Origin: Archilochus colubris
Lineage: Eukaryota > Chordata > Aves > Apodiformes > Trochilidae
Direction of reading: 5' to 3'
DNA length: 64,000 bases
Assembly (NCBI GenBank): GCA_023079485.1
Contig: CM041090.1
Span: 5,950,519-6,014,518 of the forward strand
Numbering within the stretch: position 1 is the stretch's first letter; each line of letters begins with the position of its first letter. The notes beneath the pieces are model-generated. The model made no database searches and was not told where the DNA came from. It worked only from the letters and a program-made list of their open reading frames with translations. Shown one piece after another: positions 1 to 9,302 of this stretch. A program made the position numbers and the translations under genes.

Positions 1-579
1 TTATAGCAAAGTTAAATCCCTCTGCTTCTCTTTCAGCAAAAGAATAATGAACTACATTGAAATCTTCTGTTCGTGAACAAGGTGTCTGCGTTGCAGTAGT
101 TAAAATACTCTGATGTGGCTGAAACTGAAAGCATCTCTTACTGAAATGAGAGTTGCTTTAAATACCTTCTCCCAGGAATTATCAGCATTTTAATGGAGGA
201 GCTTTTTTCATTTCCCTTGCCAGTACCTGGGTTTGGATGTCTGCCTTTGGTTTTTATAATCCTTAGTTCCTGTGACAGTGTCTTTATAATAGAGTATTTG
301 GTATATATGACTCACTACCTTTGAATAATTCATTTCTTCATTGTTGATATATATTCTCCTAGTAATTCAAAAAGATTTTGTTCCTAACATTGACTAATTT
401 ATTAGCTTGCTTCTTTTGAGCCAGTGAAAAGTCAGAGAAATCAATCTATAGATGGGGGTCTTTTTTTCCCCCTCAGCTAATGAAGGATGAAAGTGATGAA
501 ATTCATTCCTGAGTTTCCCGATGGGAAACAAATAGATGGAGCAGTTGAGGGACACAAATAGATGAAGCTGTTGACATAT
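1..579. other. AT-rich unique sequence, no gene seen
   Basis: No coding exon or recognised repeat is visible. Just before the LTR edge at 580 there is an imperfect direct repeat of about 20 bases (528-546 and 553-574, sharing ACAAATAGATG followed by an AGC.GTTG block). Its closeness to the LTR edge may be chance. Confidence 0.5.
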
Positions 580-1480
580 TGTGGTGGTCTGAGCCTGGTG
601 GGTACCCAAGGAAGGAGCAGGGCCACTGAATCCCCCTCCATCTGCGGATGGGGAGGATGAAATCCCCCCTCGTGGGTCAGGACCAGGGCTGTGATGGTTC
701 CACTCCCCAATGAGGCTCACGGACACAACAGACTCAGCTTAGGGGAAAAAAATCCATTGGATTCCTCACCAACCAAAGCAAACCAGGGCAGACATAACAC
801 AAACAGAGCTTCCCTACTTTCCCCTGCCCCTTCCTTCTTCCCGCCCCAAAGCCCTTTCTTCGGTCTCCGGATCTTCAGCTCCTCCCCAGCTCCCAGGGGC
901 AGGGATGGGGTTTGCGGTCCCTGCCGGGGCGTTTTCTGCCGCTCCTTCCTTCCTCCTCAGGGAGAAGGACTCCTCACGGCCTTTCCCAAAACTCCCAGGG
1001 GAGAAATCCCTTCAGGAACTGCTCCGACCCAAGTCCCTGCGGCCTGGCACAGCCAGGGTCTGCAGGGACAGAGCTGCTCCAAGGGGATCCTTCAGGGTCT
1101 GCTCCTCCATGGCTGCAGGGCGCAGGGGGAAAACCCCTCTGTTCTGGCACCTTCCCCCTCTTCTTCCTCCCCTTGTTCTCTCTGCTCCCCTCGGGTGTTG
1201 TTGTCTCTCCATCTGTTGCTTTCTCTCACCTCCTTTCTCCTCTTCCCTGCTTTCTATCCCCCTGGGTCTCCTCCAACATCTTTGTGGCAGAGGCACATAC
1301 ATTTTTTGTCCAGTGATGACCCGAGGCAGGAACAGGCATCCTGGGGCTGGGAGAGCTCTTCAGAAGCTGCTTCCATAACCACCCCTTCCTTGCCAACCGC
1401 CATTTTGGCACCACAGCACCCAGAGCACACGAAACAACCTAAAATGGAGGTGTTGGGTGTCCCTGGTGTGGCTGTGTGTC
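580..1480 (-). mobile_element. Endogenous retrovirus LTR, GC-rich, family not assigned
   Basis: Read on the minus strand, this GC- and purine-rich segment follows the layout of a common songbird ERV LTR. It has a promoter-distal part with GTTCCTGAAGG-type blocks, then a segment around GAGGAGGAAGGAAGGAGCGG, then a CTGAGTCTGTT segment, and it ends in CCACCACA at position 580. The block at 930-1110 resembles the partial LTR at the right edge of the window (63560-64000), sharing TTTCTGCCGCT, TCCTCCTCAGGG and TCAGGAACTGCTCC. The 3' end at 580 is reasonably clear. The 5' end, somewhere in 1430-1485, is not. I found no target duplication. Open frames here, including a 268-codon plus-strand frame from 691, are by-products of GC-rich repeat sequence. 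The LTR class is an inference from recalled avian repeats. Confidence 0.6.
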
Positions 1481-1489
1481 GAGTGTACC

Positions 1490-1606
1490 TTTCTTGAGAA
1501 GACTTAAGAGGGGATCTAATTAATAAATATATAAAGGCAGCACATGGAAAATGAAGGGACAGTGCTCAAGAGAGGATGAGAAGCAATGTATTCAAGAGTT
1601 CCACTT
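1490..1606 (+). mobile_element. CR1 LINE, 5' portion of a copy split by an LTR
   Basis: This is degenerate CR1 3'-region sequence, matching the segment that normally reads 'gagaagaggaggct...gacctcat...' and runs on to 'gttccacct'. It stops at GTTCCACTT (1598-1606), exactly where the LTR at 1607-2334 begins. The next CR1 bases resume at 2335, so the two parts form one older insertion. It is 5'-truncated, as is usual for CR1, and has no coding capacity. Confidence 0.7.
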
Positions 1607-2334
1607 TCTCTGGGTTGAACGCTTTCTGGCAGTGAAACTGGATGCCAGATGCTCTGTTATTCCCCTTTCCCTCTTTGATAAAGAAAGGAGAGAGACTAAG
1701 GGAAAGAGGCTTATGGGTTGGAAACTAAACTACACAGCTTTAATGGAACCATAATGATAATAAGGAAAAGTTATAAATATACAGGAAAATTGATACCATG
1801 TTCCTCCTCCCTTTCAGCCCTGGGAAAGTCCAGGCTGGAATCCTGGGGTCTGCAGCAGTGGGGAGCTGGAGGCAGGAACACACAGCTTCAGGCTGGAATG
1901 GATCAGGACTACAGGGAGACAAATGGACAGAATCCTCCCAGGATGCTGAAGCAAACAGGGACAGGCAAAGAAGAGGAGGAAGGGAAGGGGTTTGACCCTG
2001 GAGATCCCTCAAATTTATACTGAGTATGATGTGTATAGGATGGAATACTCTGTTTGGTCACTTTTGGTCATTATCTTGTACAAAGGAGGGTTGCAGGAGT
2101 GACTTCTTCACTCCTTTTCTCTTTCCAGAGCCCAGATGTTCCTCAGAACCGAGCAGTGTCCCTAGTTCTGCAGCCCATTCTCCATCATTATCTATAACCA
2201 TCAGTGGTAGCAGTCCCAGGAGCAGACACTGCCTGAGAAACTTGCTGTTCATTTCAGCAGTGCAGCTGCTTACAAGAGACTGAGCTGACAGCAAAATTAC
2301 AAGACAGAAATTTATCCTGCCCCAAACCAGGACA
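1607..2334 (-). mobile_element. Solo LTR, ERVL-like, inserted inside CR1
   Basis: This is the same LTR family as the complete copy at 39610-40416, which is about 807 bp; this one is 728 bp. On the minus strand it opens with TGTCCTGGTTTGGGGCAGG and closes near the GGTTCAACCCAGAGA stretch, where the family ends in CCCTGACA. The flanks are CACTT (1602-1606) and CACCT (2335-2339), a 5-bp target duplication with one mismatch. Because the host CR1 should read GTTCCACCT followed by CAAC here, the duplication can be checked against the disrupted element. A minus-strand TATAAAT lies at 2013-2019. No internal retroviral sequence remains, so this is a solo LTR left by LTR-LTR recombination. A 5-bp duplication fits class III (ERVL) integrases; that class call is inference. 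Confidence 0.85.
2013..2019 (-). promoter_or_regulatory. TATA-like box of the solo LTR
   Basis: TATAAAT on the minus strand, about 315 bases inside the LTR 5' end. The sister LTR at 39610-40416 has GATAAAT at the matching place (40085-40091), so this box is intact here and mutated there. Use as a promoter is inferred from position only. Confidence 0.4.
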
Positions 2335-2552
2335 CACCTCAACAGGAGGAAGAATTTCTTTACGGTAAGGGTTACAGAGCCCTGGGTCAGGCTGCCCAGA
2401 GAGGTTTTGGAGTCTCCTCTTTCCTCCTTGGAAGCCTCTGGAGCTTTCTGGCATCCATCTGGATGCATTTCTGAGTGACCTGCTCTGTTTTGGTCCTGTT
2501 CTGGCTGGGGGGTTGGACTCGATGACCTTCCAACCCTCTTCTTCTAGAAAAA
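2335..2552 (+). mobile_element. CR1 LINE, 3' portion of the split copy
   Basis: It continues the CR1 copy begun at 1490. It reads CAACAGGAGGAAGAATTTC, then GGCTGCCCAGAGAGGTT, and ends in the tail GGGGGTTGGACTCGATGACC. The tail is followed by an A-rich stretch (2550-2585) of uncertain origin. CR1 tails of this form derive from the end of ORF2 and the 3' UTR. Nothing is coding now. Confidence 0.85.
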
Positions 2553-3365
2553 AGATTAAAAAAACACAACCAAAAACCCAACAAAGTGTTAGCTGAGGTA
2601 ATGCAGACAAGTCATATAACATTTAAAAGACCTTACTGAACTGTGAAGGCTGACATTTGCATCATAAAATCAGCCTTTGTTTAACTAAGTTAATGGATTT
2701 TAAGCTTGTGCTGTCTTGTGGTTGAATAAAGAAGGAGCAATGAATGATTGCAGAATTAAAAACAGATTGGCTCCCATTTTAAAGCACATCAGGTTAATTT
2801 AGTAGATACATTAATTTTGACTTTTATATAGTTGCAAGCAAAGGAAGGCCTTAGTGAACAAGCTGAGTTGCGGAGTACTGGGACCAAGTTTAACCTTCAA
2901 AGGCAAATAATTTGTACATTTGCTACCAAGCAATTGTGGGATGCTTTCTTCATACCTCCTTTCCTTCTAAAAAAGTGAGGGACCTTGCCTCCCAGCATTT
3001 CAACGTTTTGGTTTATGCTGTTTTTATGGAATTGCAGGTTAGCTTGGGAATAAGAACAACACCAAATTCCACTCCTGCTTCCTCATGTCCCATTAACTCA
3101 TCGACCTCAACAGCACCCATTTCACTGCTGTATTGCTGCTCCCTGATCCTGGGCTATGATAGAGCTCTTTTGACTCATGAAAAGACGTATTTTATCTTTT
3201 TTTCTTCACTCAGGTAAAAGCTTTTGCTAAACTGGATGATGCTAATGATTCATGAGGTGATACTTTATGCTGACACTGTTTCACTGAAATAAGGGCTCTG
3301 AAGCAATAAAAAAACAAAGTTGAATACTCGAAGTAGCTAATACTTGACTTTTATACCTGATACAC
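2553..3365. other. AT-rich unique sequence
   Basis: No gene or recognised repeat beyond the A/C-rich stretch at 2550-2585. The interval 2640-2840 is even-textured, AT-rich sequence without repeat similarity and could be tested for conservation. Confidence 0.4.
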
Positions 3366-3440
3366 CTGCTGTGGGTGACCCTGCTCTGGACTAGATGATC
3401 TTTTGAGGTCCCTTCCAGCCCCCAACTTCCTATGATTTCT
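3366..3440 (+). mobile_element. CR1 LINE tail fragment
   Basis: Short CR1 3' end: GGTGACCCTGCTCTGGACTA, then GATGATCTTTTGAGGTCCCT and the TCCAGCCCCC / CTATGATTTC ending. This is the last 75 bases or so of a heavily 5'-truncated copy. Confidence 0.8.
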
Positions 3441-4702
3441 TTGACTTCTCTGCACCAACTTGTTGGCAGTCTCTGTTTCTATGATCCCTTTCTTACTCCC
3501 AGTATACTGCTTTTCTCTCTTCCTTCTGTCCTTTAATGTAAGTACTTGTTTAGGCTACTCAGGGAATTAGATCAGGGGAAAAAAAAAAAATCTTCGCAAA
3601 AAAATAAATTCATTTCCAAGTGGATCAGTGAACAGAAAGGCACATCTGGAACTTTTTACCTAAAGTGTATACTGTGCACCTGTACAGGGTACAGCAGTCT
3701 CAGTTTCTTGAATATACAGAAGAATTTTAAAATTTTTAGAATTAATGATATCAAAATTAATTAGACCAATTTTGGTCAAGTTTCCTGAAGATCAATATGT
3801 GTAAATACAATTGTGTATTTTTGCAAGTGTAAATCTAATACACCCCTAAATTAATTTTTTAAAGCATTATGATCAGGAACTTAGGGATAGTATGACTTTG
3901 CTTGTCTGGTTCTAGAGCTGACTGAGTAATGGAAAGGAAGCCTGACTTAGCTGTTGGAAAAGTGATTATACTGGAACTGTTACACAATAATTACATACAT
4001 ATCGTTTGTTTGAAACTAGGGGCTTCCAGAGAAATGTATTTATTCCCATTAAATTTTCCTATAAGTGATCTCAGCTGCAGGGCAAAATGTTGGAGAGAAG
4101 AATTTCATAACAACCAGAACTTCAGAGGATAAGAGAATCTTGTGGGTGGTAGGAAGCAGTCTCATGGTTCATATCAAGAGCTCAGAAAGGGGTCTTACAA
4201 ATCAGTGGCCTGCAATCAATTAAAGTCACATTTCAGTTATCAATTTTTTATTGATATTGTTCCATATCAAATCATCTGTACTTACACTACAGCAGTAGTA
4301 CTTATTACTAAATATTTTTATTAAAATAGATCTACTATAATCTACTAGTAGATCAATTTAGTATTTACTCAATATATTTGCCCATATAATTGAAAAAAAA
4401 AAGAATGTTATTTTCTCATATTTAATGCTATCCATTTCTTTCTTATTATTCTAAATTTCCAGTGTTATTTTTTCAAATTTCTTAACATTATTTATCTTCA
4501 AATCAGGCATACCTGTGTGTTAGTTATTTTTCTTTATTTAAAAAAAAAAAAAGTATCTTCTGAGGTTCTCAAAATTAGCCTGAGGTTATATTCTGCCAAT
4601 AAAACCTAGAGACAAAAATTTTGCTGTTTCTTAAGTTACAGTTGGTGATACTGCAAAGCTTATCTAAATCTTCCTCCTTATCACATGGATTGTCCAGGAA
4701 TG
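3441..4702. other. AT-rich unique sequence, no gene seen
   Basis: Very AT-rich with several short A runs (3578-3590, 4393-4404, 4540-4552). The longest open frames are under 75 codons and resemble no known protein. The minisatellite begins directly at the right edge. Confidence 0.4.
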
Positions 4703-6207
4703 TCTGCAGAACATGGGTGTCACAGGGTGTCATGAGTGTGGTGATGCAGGACATGGGTGTCACAGAGTGTCATGGGTTCTGTGATGCAGGACATGGGTGT
4801 CACAGGGTGTCAGGGGTATAGTGATGCAGAACATGGGTGTCACAGGGTGTCATGGGTTCTGTGATGCAGGACATGGGTGTCACAGAGTGTCATGGGTTCT
4901 GTCATGCAGGACATGGGTGTCACAGGGTGTCATGGGTTCTATGATGCAGGACATGGGTGTCACAGGGTGTCATGGGTTCTGTGATGCAGGACGGGTGTCA
5001 CAAAGTGTCATGGGTGATGCAGGACATGGGTGTCACAGGGTGTCATGGGTGTGGTGATGCAGAACATGGGTGTCACAGGGTGTCATGGGTGTGGTGCTGC
5101 AGGACATGGGTGTCACAGGGTGTCATGAGTGTGGTGATGCAGAACATGGGTGTCACAGGATGTCATGGGTTCTGTCATGCAGGACATGGGTGTCACAGGG
5201 TGTCATGGGTTCTGTGATGCAGGACATGGGTGTCACAGGGTGTCATGGGTTCTGTCATGCAGGACATGGGTGTCACAGGATGTCAGGCGTATAGTGATGC
5301 AGGACATGGGTGTCACAGGGTGTCATGGATTCTGTGATGCAGGACATGGGTGTCACAGGGTGTCATGGGTGTGGTGATGCAGAACATGGGTGTCACAGGG
5401 TGTCATGAGTGTGGTGATGCAGAACATGGGTGTCACAGGATGTCATGGGTTCTGTGATGCAGGACATGGGTGTCACAGGGTGTCATGGGTTCTGTGATGC
5501 AGGACATGGGTGTCACAGGGTGTCATGGGTTCTGTCATGCAGGACATGGGTGTCACAGGATGTCAGGCGTATAGTGATGCAGGACATGGGTGTCACAGGG
5601 TGTCATGGATTCTGTGATGCAGGACATGGGTGTCACAGGGTATCATGGGTTCTGTGATGCAGGACGGGTGTCACAGGGTGTCATGGGTTCTGTGATGCAG
5701 AACATGGGTGTCACAGGGTGTCATGGGTGTGGTGCTACAGGACATGGGTGTCACAGGGTGTCATGAGTGTCGTGATAAAGAACATTGGTGTCACAGAGTG
5801 TCATGGGTTCTGTCATGCAGAACATGGGTGTCACAGGGTGTCATGGGTTCTGTGATGCAGGACGGGTGTCACAGGGTGTCATGGGTTCTGTGATGCAGGA
5901 CATGGGTGTCACAGGGTGTCATGGGTGTGGTGCTAAAGGACATGGGTGTCACAGGGTGTCATGGGTATAGTGATGCAGAACATGGGTGTCACGGGTGTGG
6001 TGCTACAGGACATGGGTGTCACACGGTGTCATGGGTTCTGTGATGCAGAACATGGGTGTCGCAGGGTGTCATGGGTGCAGTGATTCAGAACATGAGTGTC
6101 ACAGGGTGTCATGGGCATGGTGCTACAGGACATGGGTGTCACAGGGTGTCATGGGTTCTGTGATGCAGAACATGGGTGTCACAGGGTGTCATGGGTTTAA
6201 TGCTGCA
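4703..6207. repeat. Minisatellite, 40-bp unit, 38 copies
   Basis: A tandem array whose typical unit starts ACATGGGTGTCACAGGGTGT and continues CATGGGTTCTGTGATGCAGG. I count 38 unit starts from 4711 to 6170. Most spacings are 40 bp. A few units are shorter: those at 4992, 5666 and 5863 lack two bases (ACGGGTGTC for ACATGGGTGTC), and there is a shorter one at 5982. Two main variants of the second half alternate: GGGTTCTGTGATGC and GGGTGTGGTGATGC. A 7-unit block, 5064-5343, is repeated directly as 5344-5623 with about three substitutions, which gives a 280-bp higher-order repeat. Within each unit GGGTGTCA occurs twice, 12 bp apart, suggesting an older duplication. Forty is not a multiple of three, so the 60-85-codon frames in the array are artefacts. 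Confidence 0.97.
5064..5623. repeat. 280-bp higher-order repeat, two tandem copies
   Basis: Units 10-16 (5064-5343) and 17-23 (5344-5623) of the minisatellite match unit for unit. They share the rare variants TGTCAGGCGTATAG (5281 and 5561) and TGTCATGGATTC (5321 and 5601). Differences are confined to two positions in the first unit and one in the third. The neighbouring units on both sides do not match at this shift, so the duplicated segment is exactly seven units. Confidence 0.9.
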
Positions 6208-7139
6208 GAGCTCTGACTCCTCCAACAAGGAGCACAGAACAGTACATTCCAGTGCAACTCCTCTGAAGGGCTTTGAATGCTGGGCAAAACGTGTCAGGTT
6301 TGATGGAAAATATGAGCAAAACATAGAATTTGGAGCAAATTCAGCAAAAAGCTGAAACATTGACCTTTTGCTTTCTTCTTTTGATGTGAAGTTTTCCTCT
6401 AGGAAGTTTACTTGATCAGAGAAAAGCTCCATCTACTTATGCCTTTCCCAGTATTTTGTTTCAGGACAAAAAAAAATGCTTTTTCTTTATTGAAATTCCA
6501 ATTTCTTTGTTTCATTTCATAAAAATAAGATTGACCCATCTGTCCCTCATCTTTTTGACCCCAGTATGGTCATAATTTTTTTTTGCTTGTTTTTATTTTC
6601 AAGGAATTTAATGAGCGTTGCTTGAAATTCCACATAAAACATTCCCTTGACTCCATGCAGTGGATTCCCACCATGCTGCTCAGTCTGGAGCCCGTGCTCC
6701 CTGCTAAATAATTCCATGCTCCATGGATCTCCACCACCTCCAGCCAAATCCCTTTGTTCTTTGTCTTGGCTGGCACATGCTAATGGGGCACTAAGAGGTA
6801 CCCAGTCACCATGAGCATCTCTGTTACACTGAATGCCTGGTCTGCTCTCATCTCCAAATGATTAATAGCAGGATTCAGACCATCTTTAAATAACTCCTCA
6901 GAGAAATTTCTTATTATCTAGCCTGTTTTTTTTTTTTTACATTAATCTTTATTAGTGATTTTGCTCCTAATAGCAACAAGCAGATAGAAGCCTCTATGGA
7001 GAGCAAATATTTAGGAAACTCTGGGGTGAAATAATTGAAAAGACATCTTGCATGACAGAACAAAGCAACCAAAGGGACATATTTTATTTCTTACTTAAAA
7101 CCAGGATTCTGTGGCTGTGCCTGCCCAAGATCAGATGTT
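6208..7139. other. Unique sequence after the minisatellite
   Basis: No recognised gene or mobile element. The two minus-strand frames of about 65 codons at 6547-6776 lack known motifs. A T run lies at 6927-6939. Confidence 0.35.
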
Positions 7140-7800
7140 TTTCATTGGCTTCAAGCTTGGTAGTGGTGCTTAAAAATCCTGCAGATGAAAATCAGCAACA
7201 TCAGGAACTGTGATGCAGGCTAAATTGTAGTGATTGCCTTAGAATGCACCTTCATATGTCCTTAAATGTGCTTTGTTAGGGTTGCCAGAGTTTTTACAGG
7301 CATACCTCAACACCAGGAGTTTTTCTGCTGACCCCATTAGAGTAATCTCTTGTCCTGGAGCTGGTTACAGGTGGTTAATTTTGATAATTGTTCTTTGGTG
7401 TTTCCATTATTTAAGAAGCGTGTGGCGTTTAATTAGCCCAAGCAATAATTGAAAAAAATCCTTGTTCAAGCACCTTTTTTTTGTTTGTTTGTTACAAGTG
7501 TGATTATGTGGAGGTATGTGAGTGCTGTAATGCTCGTACACATTTAATTTTAATGCTCATAAATATAATAAAAAATAGATTTGGCTAGCAGAGTAAAACC
7601 ATTGTGATAGGGCTCTTATTGCAGGAGCTGCCTCAGGGACTGCAGAAGTTGAGGAGGTGCCTACGCCCCGGGAATCACTCATGGATTTTCAGTAGGCAAA
7701 TTGCAATTACAGAGCCTGAATTGGCTTAGAGCACTGGGGAAGTACACCTCAAACTCTGTGAACTTCTTAATAAATAGGAGGAGGTTTAATTCTGTTTTAT
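7140..7800. other. Candidate conserved noncoding element
   Basis: This stretch carries no repeat similarity or coding frame. It has clustered homeobox-like and SOX-like words: GGTTAATTTTGATAATTGTT (7373-7392) running into CTTTGGTG, TTTAATTAGCCC (7428-7439), CAATAATTGAA, and GCAAATTGCAATTACAG (7696-7712). Such texture is typical of vertebrate developmental enhancers, but also of ordinary AT-rich DNA. The call is a hypothesis from composition only. Confidence 0.2.
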
Positions 7801-8095
7801 ACCTCTACCAAAAGATAAATCTCCCAGCGAAATAACTTTCTTTTATAGGGTGGAGAACACCATGTTCTGCATCCTTGGCATTCCTGTCATTTCATTTCAC
7901 CTGCCGTCTGCCTTCAGAGCCTTGTGCTTTGCCCACTTTGCATCCTTGAGCAGGGCCAATATCTGAGAGTGTTGACTGTGGGTCTCTCAGCTATTTTAAC
8001 CTGGGTTTTCTGTCAAATTGTTTTTGTAGGGTAAAAGTAACACTTAATGTTCATTTTCCATAATTATTTTAAATACTTAGATTCTTTTTAGTGAC
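7801..8095. other. Unique sequence, nothing recognised
   Basis: Ordinary AT-leaning sequence running into the pyrimidine tract. No motif or repeat seen. Confidence 0.35.
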
Positions 8096-8240
8096 TTGAC
8101 TCTTCATCATTCTTTTTTTCTCTATTTTCTTTTTTTCCCCTTTTTTCTCTCTTCCCCCCATCTTCTTTTTTTTTTTTTTTTCCTTTTTCCTTTTTTAAAT
8201 TTTTTCCCCCCCCCTCAAGCTTCCTTTCCTCCCCAGCAGG
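8096..8240. repeat. Long polypyrimidine tract
   Basis: About 140 bases that are almost all C and T on the plus strand, with a T16 run (8166-8181) and C runs near 8152-8158 and 8206-8213. Long homopurine-homopyrimidine DNA can form triplex structure. It gives rise to lysine/glutamate-rich spurious frames on the minus strand. Confidence 0.9.
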
Positions 8241-8755
8241 TGCCAACTTGGCACTGGGCAGGCTTCCTCTGAACTCGATGCCACGGCTGTTTCCAAGGCT
8301 CTTGAACAGGGAGCTCCTCTGTGAGGCAGTGCAGCTGGAATTCTGCTCTTCCTTCATCTCCTCCTCCTCTCTTCCCACCCCCTGCTTTCCCCCCTGGATC
8401 AGAGCCAGAGAAGGGCAGAGGATTTTGTCTGCTGCCATCAGCAAAGCTCTGCCAGGGCTGGGCAGATCAGATGGTAGGAGAATGTTCACCTCCCAGGTCA
8501 CTCATTTAGCAGCCAGGGAGCTCTTCCAGCTGGAATGACATTCCAGTCTCCCCTCTTCCTTGGATTTCCTTCTGTGGGAGCTTTAAAATAAAATCCAGGC
8601 TTTCTTGTGAACTGGACAAGATGGGGTTTTCTTTCTTCCTTTCAATTAATAAATTTCTGCCAGACTTGATGGGACAGCTGAGGTGGTTAAATATCCATGG
8701 AGGAGCAGCAGTGCTGATCTGGGAATTGTTTAGTGCCTCAAGGGATCAGAGAATG
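8241..8755. other. Unique sequence before composite CR1
   Basis: GC is slightly raised at 8270-8540. A 96-codon plus-strand frame (8248-8538) shows no domain or family resemblance and lies next to the pyrimidine tract. I do not call it a gene. The sequence at 8677-8755 may be strongly decayed CR1. Confidence 0.3.
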
Positions 8756-9119
8756 CTGAGCAGCTCCATGGGAATCCGGGGTGAGGGATTGGGGTTGTTG
8801 AGCCTGGAGAAGAGGAGGCTCCCAGGTGAGCTCAGAGCAACCTTCCAATATCTGAAGGGGCTTCAAGAAAGCTGGGGGAGGGCTTTGGACACGGGGGGGT
8901 AGGGAGAGGAGAAGGGGAAATGGTTTCCAAGTGGGAGAGGGGAGATGGAGGTTGGAGATGAGGAAGAAATTCTTTGGGGTGAGGGTGGTGGAGTCCCCAT
9001 CCCTGGAGGCATTGAAAAGGCATTTGGAGCTGGTCCTTAAGGCCATGGGTTAGGAGTTGGCTGTGGTGTTGGTGCAAGGTTGGGCTGGAGGAGCTTGGAG
9101 GTCTCTTCCAAGCTCAGCA
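8756..9119 (+). mobile_element. CR1 LINE tail, first half of a composite
   Basis: CR1 3'-region sequence: TTGAGCCTGGAGAAGAGGAG (8799-8818), TCTGAAGGGGCTTCAAGAAA, then AGGAAGAAATTCTTTGGGGT, GGTGGAGTCCCCATCCCTGG, and a tail ending GAGGTCTCTTCCAAGCTCAG. Instead of stopping at the usual ATTCTGTG end, it fuses to a second CR1 tail at 9120-9125. The part from 8842 on is nearly identical to 42846-43131 in inverse orientation. Confidence 0.9.
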
Positions 9120-9302
9120 TTCTGTGCTGAGCCCCTGTGCCAGGTTTCCCAGGGAAGCTGTGGCTGCCCCATCCCTGGCAGTGTCTCAGGTCAGGTTGGA
9201 TGGGGCTTGGAGCAACCTGGGCTGGTGGGAGGTGTCCCTGCCCATGCAGGGGTTGGCACTGGGGGAGCTTTAAGGGCCCTTCTCACCCAAACCATTCCCT
9301 AA
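9120..9302 (+). mobile_element. CR1 LINE tail, second half of a composite
   Basis: A second CR1 3' end joined head-to-tail to the previous one. It begins in TGCTGAGCCCCTGTGCC and runs through GGCTGCCCCATCCCTGGCAG and TTGGATGGGGCTTGGAGCAA to CACCCAAACCATTCCC. The same piece occurs at 37505-37720, without the upstream tail, and at 42668-42845 (inverted, with the upstream tail). The junction lies within an 8-bp inverted repeat, GCTCAGCA / TGCTGAGC (9112-9132). The shared junction shows the fusion is older than at least one of the two composite copies. Confidence 0.9.

Noticed and set aside
691..1497. 268-codon plus-strand open frame and overlapping frames
   Set aside because: It lies inside a GC-rich ERV LTR and shows only serine/proline-rich low-complexity sequence. 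Frames are open on both strands.
4797..5657. Several 75-86-codon frames with repeating Met-Ser-Gln and Cys-His-Gly motifs
   Set aside because: They are translations of the 40-bp minisatellite. The unit is not a multiple of three, so the frame changes every unit.
4703..6207. CRISPR-like regular repeats
   Set aside because: The units are directly tandem with no unique spacers, and the genome is vertebrate.
8088..8501. 137-codon minus-strand frame rich in lysine and glutamate
   Set aside because: It is an artefact of the polypyrimidine tract.
9057..9302. 81-codon frame whose product recurs at 42611-42913
   Set aside because: The match reflects the two near-identical CR1 composites. It spans a CR1-CR1 fusion and 3' UTR, not a protein.
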